From: Oscillospiraceae bacterium
GTDB lineage: Bacteria > Bacillota > Clostridia > Oscillospirales > Acutalibacteraceae
Assembly: GCA_015066345.1 (NCBI GenBank)
Contig: SVOQ01000008.1
Coordinates: 1 to 64,000, forward strand
Length of the DNA stretch: 64,000 bases
Reading direction: 5' to 3'
Shown in pieces: positions 7,640-17,676 of this stretch. Numbering within the stretch: the first letter of the stretch is position 1; the number at the start of each line of letters is the position of its first letter. A program made the translations under genes and the position numbers. The notes under the pieces are model-generated. The model searched no databases. It was not told the DNA's origin and worked only from the letters and a program-made list of their open reading frames with translations.

Positions 7640-8773
7640 TTATTTTTCGGTTGCAGTTTCTTTTTTAGTAAATATCTTTTTTAATAAAGAGAAGAAATTG
7701 GGTTTGAATTTTTCCAAAACAAAGGTTATTACCCACGAAACGATTACGGAAACTGCGGTTAATCCGAAATACACTACTAAAAGCTGTTTTCTGCCCCAAC
7801 CTTCGTCAACAACGGCGGTTTCAAGAACTCGCGTCCAGATTCTGTGATTAAGATAGATGTAAAGTGATAGTTCACCCAACTTTTTACATACATTAATGAT
7901 GAAATTATTGCTTATTTTAACAGGATTATAAAACAGGATAAATACCAGTACACCCTGAAGTATTACTGCGAAATACTGGAATTCGTGAGAAGAAAATCTC
8001 TTGTGGAAAGTAATGAGCAGTAAGTACGCAACAATTAAAAATTCGAATATTAATAATACACCTTTACCTGCAACATTTAAAGTAATTTTTGAATTGGTTG
8101 CTTTTCTGACAAGTTGGAAAATAAAAATGCCTATACTGAGTGCGCACACACCGCGTAAAAAGCCGAGGCACATTATTTCACCGAAATGGCTCGAAAGATT
8201 AATTGATTTGTGTTGATGTTGCAAAAATGCGTATATAAACAACGCGAAAAACGGGGCAATAACTTTGGAGAATGTATCATAATATTTTCTGAGTATGGGG
8301 TAAAGAATAAACATACCCAAAATCATTGCGGAAATATACCAGGTAGGTCCGTTGTGGAATCGACCCGTAATAAGACCCGAAGAATAAGTTAAAGTTAATT
8401 CCCTGACACTCAAAGATGCTTCTATAAGCATATCTTTTATGTTTACATTTTCAATAACCATTCTTATTACAAAATGAATAACGAATGCAACTAAATAGGG
8501 AATGTAAATTTTACTTGCTTTTTTTAAGGTGAAGTTCCACGTCTCATTACCAAGGCTTTTTATAGGCTTTTCCTTAAGAGCATAAAGGCTTTTCGCCATA
8601 AAGAAGCCCGAAACCATAAAGAAAAACTCAACTAAAATAAAGCCTTTTTTGAAAAAATCCACATCCGCCAAGCCGGACATTTTATTTGCGTGGTAACACA
8701 TAATAACAATTGAAAAAATAAATTTCCAAAAGTCTACTGCGGGAATATAACTACTTTGCTTTACGTTTTTCAT
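7640..8773 (-). CDS. Acyltransferase 3 family membrane protein
   Basis: A 377-residue polytopic membrane protein of about ten helices. It opens with the family pattern VDFWKFIFSIVIMCYHANKM, where the membrane-embedded His follows helix 1, and then FFMVSGFFMAKS. These enzymes O-acylate (often acetylate or succinylate) surface sugars or lipids, taking the acyl group from the cytoplasm. The start at 8773 has GGGAGG close upstream; the longer reading frame adds 14 residues without a ribosome site. It sits beside the LicD operon, so it could decorate the same glycan, but that is only positional evidence. Confidence 0.85.
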   Translation of the reverse strand: MKNVKQSSYIPAVDFWKFIFSIVIMCYHANKMSGLADVDFFKKGFILVEFFFMVSGFFMAKSLYALKEKPIKSLGNETWNFTLKKASKIYIPYLVAFVIHFVIRMVIENVNIKDMLIEASLSVRELTLTYSSGLITGRFHNGPTWYISAMILGMFILYPILRKYYDTFSKVIAPFFALFIYAFLQHQHKSINLSSHFGEIMCLGFLRGVCALSIGIFIFQLVRKATNSKITLNVAGKGVLLIFEFLIVAYLLLITFHKRFSSHEFQYFAVILQGVLVFILFYNPVKISNNFIINVCKKLGELSLYIYLNHRIWTRVLETAVVDEGWGRKQLLVVYFGLTAVSVIVSWVITFVLEKFKPNFFSLLKKIFTKKETATEK

Positions 8774-8873
8774 AAAACCTCCCGATAAAGTATTAATACG
8801 AAGTAAGTATATCACACTTTATTTTCTTTTACAACCACATAATAATTCTCTCATTTTTTGTTTTTCCAATTTA

Positions 8874-8902
8874 TTGAATTTAGGTGTAGTGTGCTGTATA
8901 AT
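8874..8902 (+). promoter_or_regulatory. Sigma-A-type promoter for the GHL6-like gene
   Basis: TTGAAT (8874-8879), a 17-base spacer and TATAAT (8897-8902), 30 bases upstream of the ATG at 8932; GAGGTG is the ribosome site. Confidence 0.75.
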
Positions 8903-8931
8903 GATTTTATCATCAATTCAGAGGTGTTATT

Positions 8932-10875
8932 ATGCTTAGAAAAAGACAGGTCCATCTTGATTTTCACACCAGCGAACTTTTACCCGTTGGTAATAACTTT
9001 TCAAAAGAACAATTCCAAAAAGCATTGAAAGCGGGTCATGTTAACTCTATAACCGTTTTTTCAAAATGCCATCACGGATGGTCCTACCACCCTACTGAAG
9101 CCAACGAAATGCATCCTACCCTCGAGTTTGATTTGCTCGGCGCTCAACTTGAAGCCTGTAAGGAAATTGACGTTAATGCTCCCGTTTATATTTCCGCAGG
9201 ATTCGATGAAAAAGAATTCCGAAAACGCCCCGAGTGGCGTTGGTGTCCCTCACCCGATAAAGACGAGTTGGAAGAATATAATAAAGAAGTGCATTTTCAT
9301 GCTCTTTGCTTTAACTCGGGTTATCTTGATTTCCTTTGTAAACAAATTGAAGAGGTTATGGTTAAATATAACCCCTGCGGTATTTTCCTTGATATTATCG
9401 CCTCAAGAGTATGCTACTGTGACAAATGCGTCAGTGATATGAAAACAATGGGGCTTGATATTGAAAATGCAGAAGACCGCGAAAGCTTTGCTCAGCTTGT
9501 ATTAAATAAATACCTCGAAAAAACCAATGAAGCCGTAAGAAAACATAGTGCTACTGCAACAATTTTCCACAATAGCGGTCACGTACCCAAGGGTGAATAC
9601 CGCTATATTGACCGCAACACCCACCTTGAGCTTGAAAGCTTACCCACTGGTGGTTGGGGTTATGACCATTTCCCCTTATCTGCTGCGTATGTGCGTACTG
9701 TAAAAGATAAGGATTACCTTGGTATGACGGGTAAATTCCACCACAGTTGGGGTGAATTCGGCGGTTACAAGCATCCAAATGCACTCATTTACGAAACTGC
9801 TTTAAGTGTTGCAAACGGTGCAGGTTGCTCCATAGGTGACCAGATGCATCCCCTTTCGGAGTTAAATACCGCAACATATAATCTTATCGGCAAGGCTTAC
9901 TCTTTAATTGAGGAAAAAGAGCCTTGGCTTGATGGTGCTGTTAACGTTGCAGACATTGCCGTTTTAAGTGCGGAAGCCACAATTAAAAATCGCGATACAA
10001 AAGCCGATATAGGTGCAAACCGTATGCTTTTGGAAAATCATTTTCTTTATAATTTCATTGACGAAACTGCGGATTTATCTAAGTATAAACTCCTTGTACT
10101 TCCCGATGTTTCGGGTTATTCCCCCGAAATGACCGAAAAAATCAAAACATTCGCCCGGAATGGCGGTAAAATCATCGCTACGGGTGAATCAATTGTTAAG
10201 GACGGTAAATTCATCCTTGATTTCGGTGCTGAATATGAAGGAAAAAATGAATTTAACCCCACATATTTTATTCCCGAATTTGACACCGTTAACGGTAAAA
10301 CCGAATACGTAATGCGTTGCGATTTCAATAAATTTACCTCTACCGAAGGTGAAATCGTAGCATATATGCAAAACCCCTATTTTAACAGAACTTTAGAGCA
10401 TTTCTGCTCCCACGCCCACGCACCCAATAACCCTACGGAAAATTTCCACGGTGCAGTAATAAATAAAAATATTGCATATATCGGATGGGATATTTTTACC
10501 GCTTACGCAAATCACGGTCACCTATGCTTTAAAGAACTTCTTACATACATAATCAAAAAAATGTTGGGTGATGAGACCACCGTTTTCGCAACTCTTCCCG
10601 ATAGAGCAGTTCTGACTTATACAACTCAGGAAAAGGAAAACAGAAATATCCTCCACCTCCTCTTTGCTCACACAACCGTACGTGGCAAAAACACCGAAGT
10701 AATTGAGGACACCGTACCCCTTTACAATATTAAATGTAGCGTAAAATGTGATAAAGAGCCCTCGTCCGTAAGACTCGTACCCTCGGGCGAAAACCTTGAT
10801 TTCACCTTTGTTGACTCCCGAGCAGAATTTACTGTACCCGAAGTAAATATTCACCAGATGGTTGAAATTAATTAA
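8932..10875 (+). CDS. GHL6-like glycosidase with beta-galactosidase trimerisation domain
   Basis: A 647-residue cytoplasmic protein with no signal peptide. The N-terminal 320 residues match the hypothetical glycosyl hydrolase 6 pattern as I know it: VHLDFHTSE at the start, then HVNSITVFSKCHHGWSYHPT, FDLLGAQLEAC and CGIFLDII. A GATase-like domain follows at about 340-550 (LLVLPDVSGYSPE, GGKIIATGES), as in the trimerisation domain of GH42-type enzymes. Such proteins are often annotated as alpha-amylase or fucosidase-like, but the substrate is not established. It is followed 32 bases later by a metallophosphoesterase with a GGAGG site, probably in the same transcript. Confidence 0.7.
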   Translation: MLRKRQVHLDFHTSELLPVGNNFSKEQFQKALKAGHVNSITVFSKCHHGWSYHPTEANEMHPTLEFDLLGAQLEACKEIDVNAPVYISAGFDEKEFRKRPEWRWCPSPDKDELEEYNKEVHFHALCFNSGYLDFLCKQIEEVMVKYNPCGIFLDIIASRVCYCDKCVSDMKTMGLDIENAEDRESFAQLVLNKYLEKTNEAVRKHSATATIFHNSGHVPKGEYRYIDRNTHLELESLPTGGWGYDHFPLSAAYVRTVKDKDYLGMTGKFHHSWGEFGGYKHPNALIYETALSVANGAGCSIGDQMHPLSELNTATYNLIGKAYSLIEEKEPWLDGAVNVADIAVLSAEATIKNRDTKADIGANRMLLENHFLYNFIDETADLSKYKLLVLPDVSGYSPEMTEKIKTFARNGGKIIATGESIVKDGKFILDFGAEYEGKNEFNPTYFIPEFDTVNGKTEYVMRCDFNKFTSTEGEIVAYMQNPYFNRTLEHFCSHAHAPNNPTENFHGAVINKNIAYIGWDIFTAYANHGHLCFKELLTYIIKKMLGDETTVFATLPDRAVLTYTTQEKENRNILHLLFAHTTVRGKNTEVIEDTVPLYNIKCSVKCDKEPSSVRLVPSGENLDFTFVDSRAEFTVPEVNIHQMVEIN

Positions 10876-10907
10876 AATATCAAAAACTAACCTCACGGAG
10901 GCAAACC

Positions 10908-12047
10908 ATGGCAAACACCCCTGTTAACACCGCTCGTCCCATAAAATTCAATAATGACGGTAAACTTAAAATAATTCACATTACCGACACCCATATTGAG
11001 GACGAAAATATCGATTACACCCTTGTGCTTATTGCGAGGGCTTGTGATATTGAAAAACCCCATATCGCAATTATTACCGGTGATAATGTTCTAAACTATG
11101 ATGACCCCGAAAAAACGAAAGCCTACATAAGGCGATTTATGGAAATCTTTTCTTCAAGAAACATTCCCGTGGCTATTACTTTCGGTAATCACGATTCGGA
11201 AACCGGTCCTCTTTCACGCCGTGAACTTATGGAATATTATAACTCCTTTGATTGCTCCGTTACCAACGATAATGGCAAGGAATTAGCCGAAAACGGTACT
11301 TTCAATATTCCCGTTTTATCAAGTGACGGAAAAGAATTGAAATATAATCTGTGGGTCTTTGACTCAGGGGATTATGACAAAGAGGGACATTACGGATGTG
11401 TAAGCGCCGAGGATGTTGAATGGTACAAGAAAAAATCCGACGAAATCACCGAGCAAAACGGCGGTAAGGTTTACTCCCTTGCCTTTCAACACATTATTCT
11501 TCCCGAAGTTTACGATGTTCTTAAGAAAGTGAATAAACATAAACTCTACTCTTTCAGTCATATGTATAATAAAAAAGAGTACTATATGTTTGACCCCGAC
11601 CAAGTAAATTTCGGTACATTAAACGAAACTCCCTGTTGCGGTTTCCCCAACTACGGTCAGTTTGAGGCAATGGTTGAAAAGGGTGATGTTCTCGGTATTT
11701 TCAGCGGTCACGACCACACAAATGCATTCGGCGTAAAAAACAAGGGAATTGACATTGTAAACTCCCTCAGCACCCGTTATAACGGCGACAGATTTTCAAC
11801 AATGTACGGATACCGTATTCTTGAAGTGGACGAAAAAGATACTTCCCGTTATACAAGTTATAATATGCATTGGTACAATATGTACTCAAAAGAGGATATT
11901 AAAAATTTAAAGACTACCGCCGATGATTTCACAGTAAAAACAGCAGTTTTAGTAATGCGTAAGGGTCGCATACAGAAACTTCACACAAAAACAGGCAGAG
12001 GTTTTACAAAACTTTTCACAGGAAGAAAGGTTACATATAATGATTAA
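10908..12047 (+). CDS. Metallophosphoesterase
   Basis: A 379-residue calcineurin-like phosphoesterase. The motifs appear in order: DTH (residues about 25-27), GDN, GNHDSE, QHI and GHDH. These form the dinuclear metal site. There is no signal peptide or membrane helix. The N-terminus (FNNDGKLKIIHITDTH) is like that of purple-acid-phosphatase-related or DcrA-like proteins. It is downstream of the GHL6-like gene and ends at a strong hairpin shared with the convergent alkaline phosphatase. The substrate is unknown. Confidence 0.85.
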   Translation: MANTPVNTARPIKFNNDGKLKIIHITDTHIEDENIDYTLVLIARACDIEKPHIAIITGDNVLNYDDPEKTKAYIRRFMEIFSSRNIPVAITFGNHDSETGPLSRRELMEYYNSFDCSVTNDNGKELAENGTFNIPVLSSDGKELKYNLWVFDSGDYDKEGHYGCVSAEDVEWYKKKSDEITEQNGGKVYSLAFQHIILPEVYDVLKKVNKHKLYSFSHMYNKKEYYMFDPDQVNFGTLNETPCCGFPNYGQFEAMVEKGDVLGIFSGHDHTNAFGVKNKGIDIVNSLSTRYNGDRFSTMYGYRILEVDEKDTSRYTSYNMHWYNMYSKEDIKNLKTTADDFTVKTAVLVMRKGRIQKLHTKTGRGFTKLFTGRKVTYND

Positions 12048-12095
12048 AAAAACAACGTTGAGAAGTACGCCTTCTCAACGTTGTTATAATTTTAG
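12044..12095. terminator. Bidirectional terminator
   Basis: A 15-bp perfect stem (12051-12065 with 12071-12085) carries a 5-base loop. Leftward it is followed by a run of T, rightward by ATAATTTT. It separates the metallophosphoesterase from the alkaline phosphatase. Confidence 0.9.
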
Positions 12096-12098
12096 GCT

Positions 12099-13244
12099 TT
12101 ATGCCGCTATCATTACTTCATAGGGGAACTGGTCCTCTTTGAAACCTAAAGCGTAAGCAATTCTGATGGGAATCTCATAGTTATTAAGAATTTCACCCGG
12201 ATTAATGATATTGCTTGAACCGTAAACAAGTACGGGAACATTTGCATCAGAGTGAGAACCGCTTGTGAATGAATATGTGCCGTCGTCATTAAGTACAATT
12301 GCACCCGTTTCGTGGTCCGCAGTAATAACAACGAGGGTTTCGCCGTCTTTTTCAGCATAATCAAGAACGAGTTGAATTGTTCTGTCAAATTCTTCAAGTG
12401 CTTCCGTCATATTAGCATCCTCATTGCTATGAGAATGTTTGTCGATATGAGCACCCTCAATCATAAGGAAGAAGCCTTCGTCCGTATCGTCAAGAAGGTC
12501 AATCGCCTTTTCGGTCATCTGCTCAAGATTAGGTGTGTTTTCGTCGGATTGTTCAAGTGTCCAAAGACTATTTGTAAACTGAGCAAAACTGCGACTGCCT
12601 TCTTCGAGAGCCATCATTTCATCGTAAGTTGTGATAAATTCATAGCCGTTTTCGTTTGCGGCACGTTTGTAAGCCACATCGTTTGCGGTGCCCCAGATAA
12701 TATCAATACCCGACGTTAACTGGTCATTTGTAATATCCTCAGTATTACCACGGTCGGATGAATGTGCAGAGAATGAAGCGGGAGTTGCACCTGAAGTTTC
12801 GTCGGTAGTAATAACACCGGTCATCATACCTCTTTCGGCACATAACTCGGTAATATTCTTAGGATATGAGAATTGACATAACGGGTCAGACATATATACA
12901 CCGATAGCACCGTTATATGTTCTTTCGCCGGTTGCAAGGGCAGTGCCACCTGCGGCACTGTCAGTAACAGCATTTGATAATGAACGGGTCATTGATGCGC
13001 CGTGATAATCAAAAGTATCCATTGTAAGAGAAATATTTCTCTCTTGCTTTGTTTTTTCAAGATGGTTAAAGCCCATACCGTCACCGATAAGGTATATAAC
13101 ATTCTTAATTTCAGTATCTAAATATTTGTCGGGACTTGTTGTGTCTGACGGAGCAAAAACTCCAAAAAGAGAGCCACACGCCATAATAATACTCATAATA
13201 ATAGCGGATATTTCCTGCCAGATAGGTCCAAGTGTAGAAAGCAT
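12099..13244 (-). CDS. Alkaline phosphatase family protein
   Basis: A 381-residue alkaline phosphatase. IGDGMGFNHLE holds the first metal Asp, TDSAAGGTALATG the nucleophile Ser, ITADHETGAIVLN an Asp-His pair and GSHSDANVPV the last His. A hydrophobic stretch at residues 8-30 suggests export or anchoring, with a weak lipobox-like IMAC inside it, but the N-terminus lacks the usual positive charges. The start has GGAGGTGGAG upstream. It probably releases phosphate from esters outside the cell. Confidence 0.85.
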   Translation of the reverse strand: MLSTLGPIWQEISAIIMSIIMACGSLFGVFAPSDTTSPDKYLDTEIKNVIYLIGDGMGFNHLEKTKQERNISLTMDTFDYHGASMTRSLSNAVTDSAAGGTALATGERTYNGAIGVYMSDPLCQFSYPKNITELCAERGMMTGVITTDETSGATPASFSAHSSDRGNTEDITNDQLTSGIDIIWGTANDVAYKRAANENGYEFITTYDEMMALEEGSRSFAQFTNSLWTLEQSDENTPNLEQMTEKAIDLLDDTDEGFFLMIEGAHIDKHSHSNEDANMTEALEEFDRTIQLVLDYAEKDGETLVVITADHETGAIVLNDDGTYSFTSGSHSDANVPVLVYGSSNIINPGEILNNYEIPIRIAYALGFKEDQFPYEVMIAA

Positions 13245-13334
13245 AACTCCACCTCCATATTATTTGATAATATTATACCTTCATTATCAATGAAATTCAA
13301 CCATTTTTTGCTACATTAGTTTTGTCGAAAGATG

Positions 13335-13363
13335 TTGAAAAATCAATGGTACTGTATTATAAT
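13335..13363 (+). promoter_or_regulatory. Sigma-A-type promoter of the fakB-fakA unit
   Basis: TTGAAA (13335-13340), a 17-base spacer and TATAAT (13358-13363). It leaves an untranslated leader of about 90 bases before the ATG at 13459, in which TTGTGCAA and TTTGCAGCAA can pair weakly. Confidence 0.75.
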
Positions 13364-13458
13364 AGTTATGTATAATTTTATATTGCGGTCTTGTGCAATT
13401 TTTTTGCAGCAAGTCTTATTTTGGATAAAATATCATAAACTTCAACGGAGGCTTTTTT

Positions 13459-14391
13459 ATGAAAAAATTTATAATTTTACCCGATGTTACCTGTGATTTA
13501 TCAGAAGAGCTCAGAACTAAATTTGGTCTTGAGGATTACATAGAGGGTTATGTACATTTCAGCGACGGCAGAGATTTAAAAACCACTCTTGACTGGTCAA
13601 ATATCAGCAGGGAAGATTTCTATAAAACCTTATCCAATAAAAAAATGGAGGTTTCCACTGCCCCTGCAAGTCCCGAGGACTATTATGAATTTTACAAAAA
13701 ATATGCCGAGCAGGGTTACGACATTCTCGCAATGTCAATTTCATCAAAAATCAGCTCAACACACAACGTTGCTACGGGTGCAGCTAAGCGTGTAATGGAA
13801 GAATATCCCGACTGTAACATCTACTGTTTCGACTCGTTGAGAATGGCAGGTGCTTTAGGTCTTCTTGTTATATATGCTCTCCAACTCAAAAAAGACGGTA
13901 AAACAATGGACGAAATTATCGCCTGGCTTGAAGAAAACAAACATAAAGTTCACCAGATGGGTCCCATTGATGACTTGATTTTCGTTGCACGTCGCGGAAG
14001 AATCTCAATGGGTAAAGCCATTATGGGTAACTTCGCAGGTGTTAAGCCCATGGGTGACTGTAACAGAGAAGGTTACGTTACCGTACTTACAAAAGCAAAG
14101 GGTATGAACAAAGCCCTTGCTCTTTCTGTTGAATACGCAAGAGCAGTTTCAACTGATATAGAAAATCAGTATGTTCTTGTTTCCCACAGCAACCGTCAGG
14201 CTTACGCAGAAACTCTTGCAGATATGGTTAAAAAAGAACTTAATCCTAAAGATGTCTTTATAAGCGATGTTTTCTCAGGCAGTGGTACCAATGTAGGTCC
14301 CGGTATGGTTGGTTTATATTTCCTCGGTGCGGAAATTTCAGAGGATTTAGTCAACGAAAAAGCAATTATGGCTAAACTCACCGAAAAATAA
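13459..14391 (+). CDS. fakB: DegV family fatty-acid-binding protein (FakB-like)
   Basis: A 310-residue DegV protein. It opens with IILPDVTCDL, has VSTAPASPEDYYEFY, the family Ser/Thr-x-Pro segment that cradles the fatty acid, and FVARRGRISMGKA later. DegV proteins bind a fatty acid and present it to the kinase FakA for phosphorylation. It lies 27 bases upstream of the FakA-like gene, which supports that role. Length is a little above the usual 280-290. Confidence 0.85.
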   Translation: MKKFIILPDVTCDLSEELRTKFGLEDYIEGYVHFSDGRDLKTTLDWSNISREDFYKTLSNKKMEVSTAPASPEDYYEFYKKYAEQGYDILAMSISSKISSTHNVATGAAKRVMEEYPDCNIYCFDSLRMAGALGLLVIYALQLKKDGKTMDEIIAWLEENKHKVHQMGPIDDLIFVARRGRISMGKAIMGNFAGVKPMGDCNREGYVTVLTKAKGMNKALALSVEYARAVSTDIENQYVLVSHSNRQAYAETLADMVKKELNPKDVFISDVFSGSGTNVGPGMVGLYFLGAEISEDLVNEKAIMAKLTEK

Positions 14392-14418
14392 TTACTAAAA
14401 TTCCCAACGGAGGATTTT

Positions 14419-16026
14419 ATGATACAAAAAATAGATGGTTTGTGTTTTAAAAATATGGTTGATTACGGTGTAAGAAACCTTAATTTAAACTACAAAACCA
14501 TAAACCAGTTAAATGTTTTCCCCGTACCCGACGGTGATACGGGCACAAATATGCTTACTACCATAAGCAAAGGTCTTGTGCAAGTCGATAATTCTTTGGC
14601 GGATTTATCCGCCGTTTCTAAGAAATTTGCAAAATCCATTGTCTTTGAGGCAAGGGGTAACTCGGGCGTTATTGTGTCCCAGTTTTTAAAGGGTTTCTCA
14701 GAAACTTTTGCAGACACAAACGAAGCGGATTCCGAATTATTTATTGCCGCCCTTGAAAAGGGTGTTGCCTGTGCTTACTCTGCGGTTGCAAACCCCGTAG
14801 AGGGTACTATGCTTACGGTTGTTAAAGATGCAACTGCCGCAGTTAAGGAGTCTTACCGCGAAAACCAGAGTATTGACGAAACAGTTTCGGTTTTTGTAAA
14901 ACACGCCCGTATATCTCTGGATAACACACCAAATCTTCTTGATACTCTCAAAGAAGCGGGTGTTGTTGACAGTGGCGGTGCAGGAATTGTCTGCCTTTTC
15001 GAGGGGATGAAAAAATACTTGGACGGCGACAGTATCGAGCAAACCGAAAGCCCCGTTCAACAGACTACTCAGGTTGATTATTCCGTATATAATCCCGACA
15101 GTGAATTTGAGTTCGGTTACTGTACCGAAATGCTTATACAGTTACTCAATTCTAAAAAGCCATTTGATTACGAGGAATTCAAAAACACCCTTAATCAATT
15201 GGGTAACTCGGTTGTTACAACTTACGATTCCGATAAAGTCAAAGTACATATTCACAGTCACAATCCCGGTGAAATTTTAAATTATTGCCAACAGTTTGGT
15301 GAGTTTTTAACTCTCAAAATCGAAAATATGACCGTTCAACACACGGACCTTACAAAAAATATCCTTTGCTCCGAGGTTAAAAATGACGGTGTTTTCTCCG
15401 TTGTAGCCGTAGCATACGACAGAGCCGTACAGAATCTTTTTCTTGAAATGGGTGCGGATGTTGTAATATACTCCGAAGACGGCGTTTCAACTAAGGATTA
15501 CATTGAGGCATTTAAAAAGACCGAGTCAAAAAATATTATCGTTTTCCCCAACGGTAACGATGCTATCCTTTCGGCTGAACAGGCTAAAACCCTTTATAAA
15601 CACGCCGAAATCACCGTTATAAATACCAAGGATATTGCGGAATGCTATTCCTCACTCCCCATTATTGATTTCTCTCAAACTGATATAGAAACCGTAGTTG
15701 ACGAAATAAACGAAACCATTAAAAATATTTATGTTGTTTCGTTTATTAAAAGAGTTGTGGAAGAAAAAGACCCCTCTTTTTATGCTTTACACCGTAAGGA
15801 AATCTTAAAAATCGGTACAACTCTTGAGGAAACTGTTTTATTCGCAGTTAAAAATACTCTCGAGAATCTGGGTAAAGATATTGTTACAATTTTTTATGAC
15901 AATACGCTTTCCGAAGAATATATTGAAAACCTTGTAGAGAAAATTGAAAACCTTGGTTTCTGTGTTGATGTATATACTATTCCTACACAGACTCTGCCCT
16001 GTGCATTAACTATTTCATTTGAATAA
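14419..16026 (+). CDS. fakA: DAK2-domain fatty acid kinase (FakA-like)
   Basis: A 535-residue protein with the full FakA layout. The N-terminal DAK2 kinase domain carries FPVPDGDTGTNML, with the Mg-binding aspartates, near residue 35. It also has ARGNSGVIVSQFLKG and VDSGGAGI. The middle and C-terminal domains follow (VKVHIHSHNPGE near residue 275). FakA phosphorylates FakB-bound fatty acids to acyl phosphate for phospholipid synthesis. It comes directly after fakB and is followed 13 bases later by a PlsC-like acyltransferase, a coherent lipid set. Confidence 0.9.
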   Translation: MIQKIDGLCFKNMVDYGVRNLNLNYKTINQLNVFPVPDGDTGTNMLTTISKGLVQVDNSLADLSAVSKKFAKSIVFEARGNSGVIVSQFLKGFSETFADTNEADSELFIAALEKGVACAYSAVANPVEGTMLTVVKDATAAVKESYRENQSIDETVSVFVKHARISLDNTPNLLDTLKEAGVVDSGGAGIVCLFEGMKKYLDGDSIEQTESPVQQTTQVDYSVYNPDSEFEFGYCTEMLIQLLNSKKPFDYEEFKNTLNQLGNSVVTTYDSDKVKVHIHSHNPGEILNYCQQFGEFLTLKIENMTVQHTDLTKNILCSEVKNDGVFSVVAVAYDRAVQNLFLEMGADVVIYSEDGVSTKDYIEAFKKTESKNIIVFPNGNDAILSAEQAKTLYKHAEITVINTKDIAECYSSLPIIDFSQTDIETVVDEINETIKNIYVVSFIKRVVEEKDPSFYALHRKEILKIGTTLEETVLFAVKNTLENLGKDIVTIFYDNTLSEEYIENLVEKIENLGFCVDVYTIPTQTLPCALTISFE

Positions 16027-16039
16027 AAGAGGCTAAAAA

Positions 16040-16693
16040 TTGTTTTACGACTTTTTTCGTTGGGTTGCCCTCATATTGGGCTATCCTTTTGTAAACCTTT
16101 ACTTTAAAACAAAAATATATTATGAGGACAAATCCGTTCAGGGAAGACGAATTGATGGCGGTGCGCTCATAGTTTCAAATCACTTTAATCAAAGTGATTA
16201 CGCTCAAAATATGTTTGTGCTCTGTCCCCACAAGCTTTGCGTAGTAGCGGCGGAAATTGCTTTCAAAAACCCCTTTCTTCGTTTTGGCATGAAGTTTTTT
16301 GGTGGTATTGAAGCAAACCGCGTAACCAAAGATAAAAGTTTCGTCAAAAAAAGTGTTGAGGAAATTAAAAAAGGCAATTTAGTTCAGATTTTCCCCGAGG
16401 GACACAACACTCCCGACGGCAAAATTCACCCCTTTTACAAAAGTTACCTTGCAATCCCTCTTGAATCCAAAGCACCGATTATACCAATAGTTACCGATGG
16501 TAATTACGGCTTCTTTAAACGTGCCCGAATCATTATCGGAAAACCGATAAACGTATGGGACTATATAGAAACCGACACGTACACAAGAGAAGATTTTACA
16601 AGACTTAACGATATAGTTTTCAACAAAGTTCTCGAGCTTCGTCAGGAAATCGAAAATCGCAAAAACACCGAAAGGACGAATAAAAATAAATGA
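16040..16693 (+). CDS. PlsC-like 1-acyl-glycerol-3-phosphate acyltransferase
   Basis: A 217-residue acyltransferase. The HX4D catalytic motif appears as NHFNQSD near residue 49 and the substrate motif as FPEGHNT near residue 118. The hydrophobic N-terminus suggests membrane contact. PlsC enzymes acylate lysophosphatidic acid. The start is TTG at 16040 with AGAGG 8 bases upstream. The stop overlaps the next start (ATGA). Placement after fakA fits phospholipid synthesis. Confidence 0.85.
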   Translation: MFYDFFRWVALILGYPFVNLYFKTKIYYEDKSVQGRRIDGGALIVSNHFNQSDYAQNMFVLCPHKLCVVAAEIAFKNPFLRFGMKFFGGIEANRVTKDKSFVKKSVEEIKKGNLVQIFPEGHNTPDGKIHPFYKSYLAIPLESKAPIIPIVTDGNYGFFKRARIIIGKPINVWDYIETDTYTREDFTRLNDIVFNKVLELRQEIENRKNTERTNKNK

Positions 16694-17646
16694 CCCCTTT
16701 ACAGATATGCGCAATTGTTATTGGCGTAATTGTTTTACTTATTGTAATTCACCTTTGCGCTACTTTGGTTGCCGCTACCATAACCTTTGTTACTACGTTG
16801 GTAAGACGCAATAAAAAGAAATGGGACAGAAGCCTTCATTTCAAGGTTGAGCCTCAGATTACTATGGACGGAATCGGTATTGAATGGATGAAAGAAAACG
16901 TTCAATATAAAGAGGATGTGCACGTAGTCAACGGTAAAATAAATCTTTACGGTGAGTATTTTGATTTCGGCTCCGACAAATGTGTTATGATTTTATCGGG
17001 CCGTACCGAAAGTCTCCGCTACGGCTACTATTTTGCTAAACCCTATGCTGAATCAGGCTACAATGTTTTGGTAATGGACCCCAGAGCCCACGGTAACAGT
17101 GACGGTGTATTTAACACCCTTGGTCGCGAGGAAAGCAAGGATGACCTTCAGTGGATTAAATTCTTAAATGAAGAAAAAGGTATAAAACAAATTGTCCTTC
17201 ACGGTATTTGTATCGGTGCCGCAGGAGGTATGTACATAATTACCAACCCACAATGCCCCGACTGTGTAGCGGGTATTGTAACGGAAGGTATGTTCGCAAA
17301 CTTCTATGAATCAATGAGAAACCACCTTATTGAGCTTCACACTTTAGTTTTCCCCGTAATGCAGACAATAAATCTATTACACAGAATCTGCACGGGTTAC
17401 ACAATGAGAAAAGGTCCCCTTGATGTAATAGATACCTTGGACAAACCTATTCTGATGCTACACAGTAAAGAGGACCCCTATTCAACCCCCGATTTCGCAC
17501 AAAAACTTTACGATAAATGCGGTAGTAAAAACAAAGAAATCGTATGGTTCCCAAAGGGCGGTCACTCAGTTTTAAGATTTATTGATACCGAAAAGTATGA
17601 TTCATCAATAAAAGCATTTTTAAAAAGACTTAATTCAGAAGAATAA
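16690..17646 (+). CDS. Alpha/beta hydrolase with N-terminal membrane anchor
   Basis: A 318-residue protein. Residues 5-38 form a membrane helix followed by basic residues (RRNKKK). The hydrolase fold follows, with DPRAHGNSDG and the nucleophile elbow GICIG near residue 180, then LHSKEDPYSTPDF (acid) and GGHSVL (His). The elbow usually reads GxSxG, so a Cys may be the nucleophile. The gene overlaps the PlsC-like gene by 4 bases and is probably translationally coupled, which suggests a lipid or acyl-ester substrate. Confidence 0.8.
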   Translation: MTPLQICAIVIGVIVLLIVIHLCATLVAATITFVTTLVRRNKKKWDRSLHFKVEPQITMDGIGIEWMKENVQYKEDVHVVNGKINLYGEYFDFGSDKCVMILSGRTESLRYGYYFAKPYAESGYNVLVMDPRAHGNSDGVFNTLGREESKDDLQWIKFLNEEKGIKQIVLHGICIGAAGGMYIITNPQCPDCVAGIVTEGMFANFYESMRNHLIELHTLVFPVMQTINLLHRICTGYTMRKGPLDVIDTLDKPILMLHSKEDPYSTPDFAQKLYDKCGSKNKEIVWFPKGGHSVLRFIDTEKYDSSIKAFLKRLNSEE

Positions 17647-17676
17647 TCTGATTAAATATAAAAAGGAGGTATCTTT

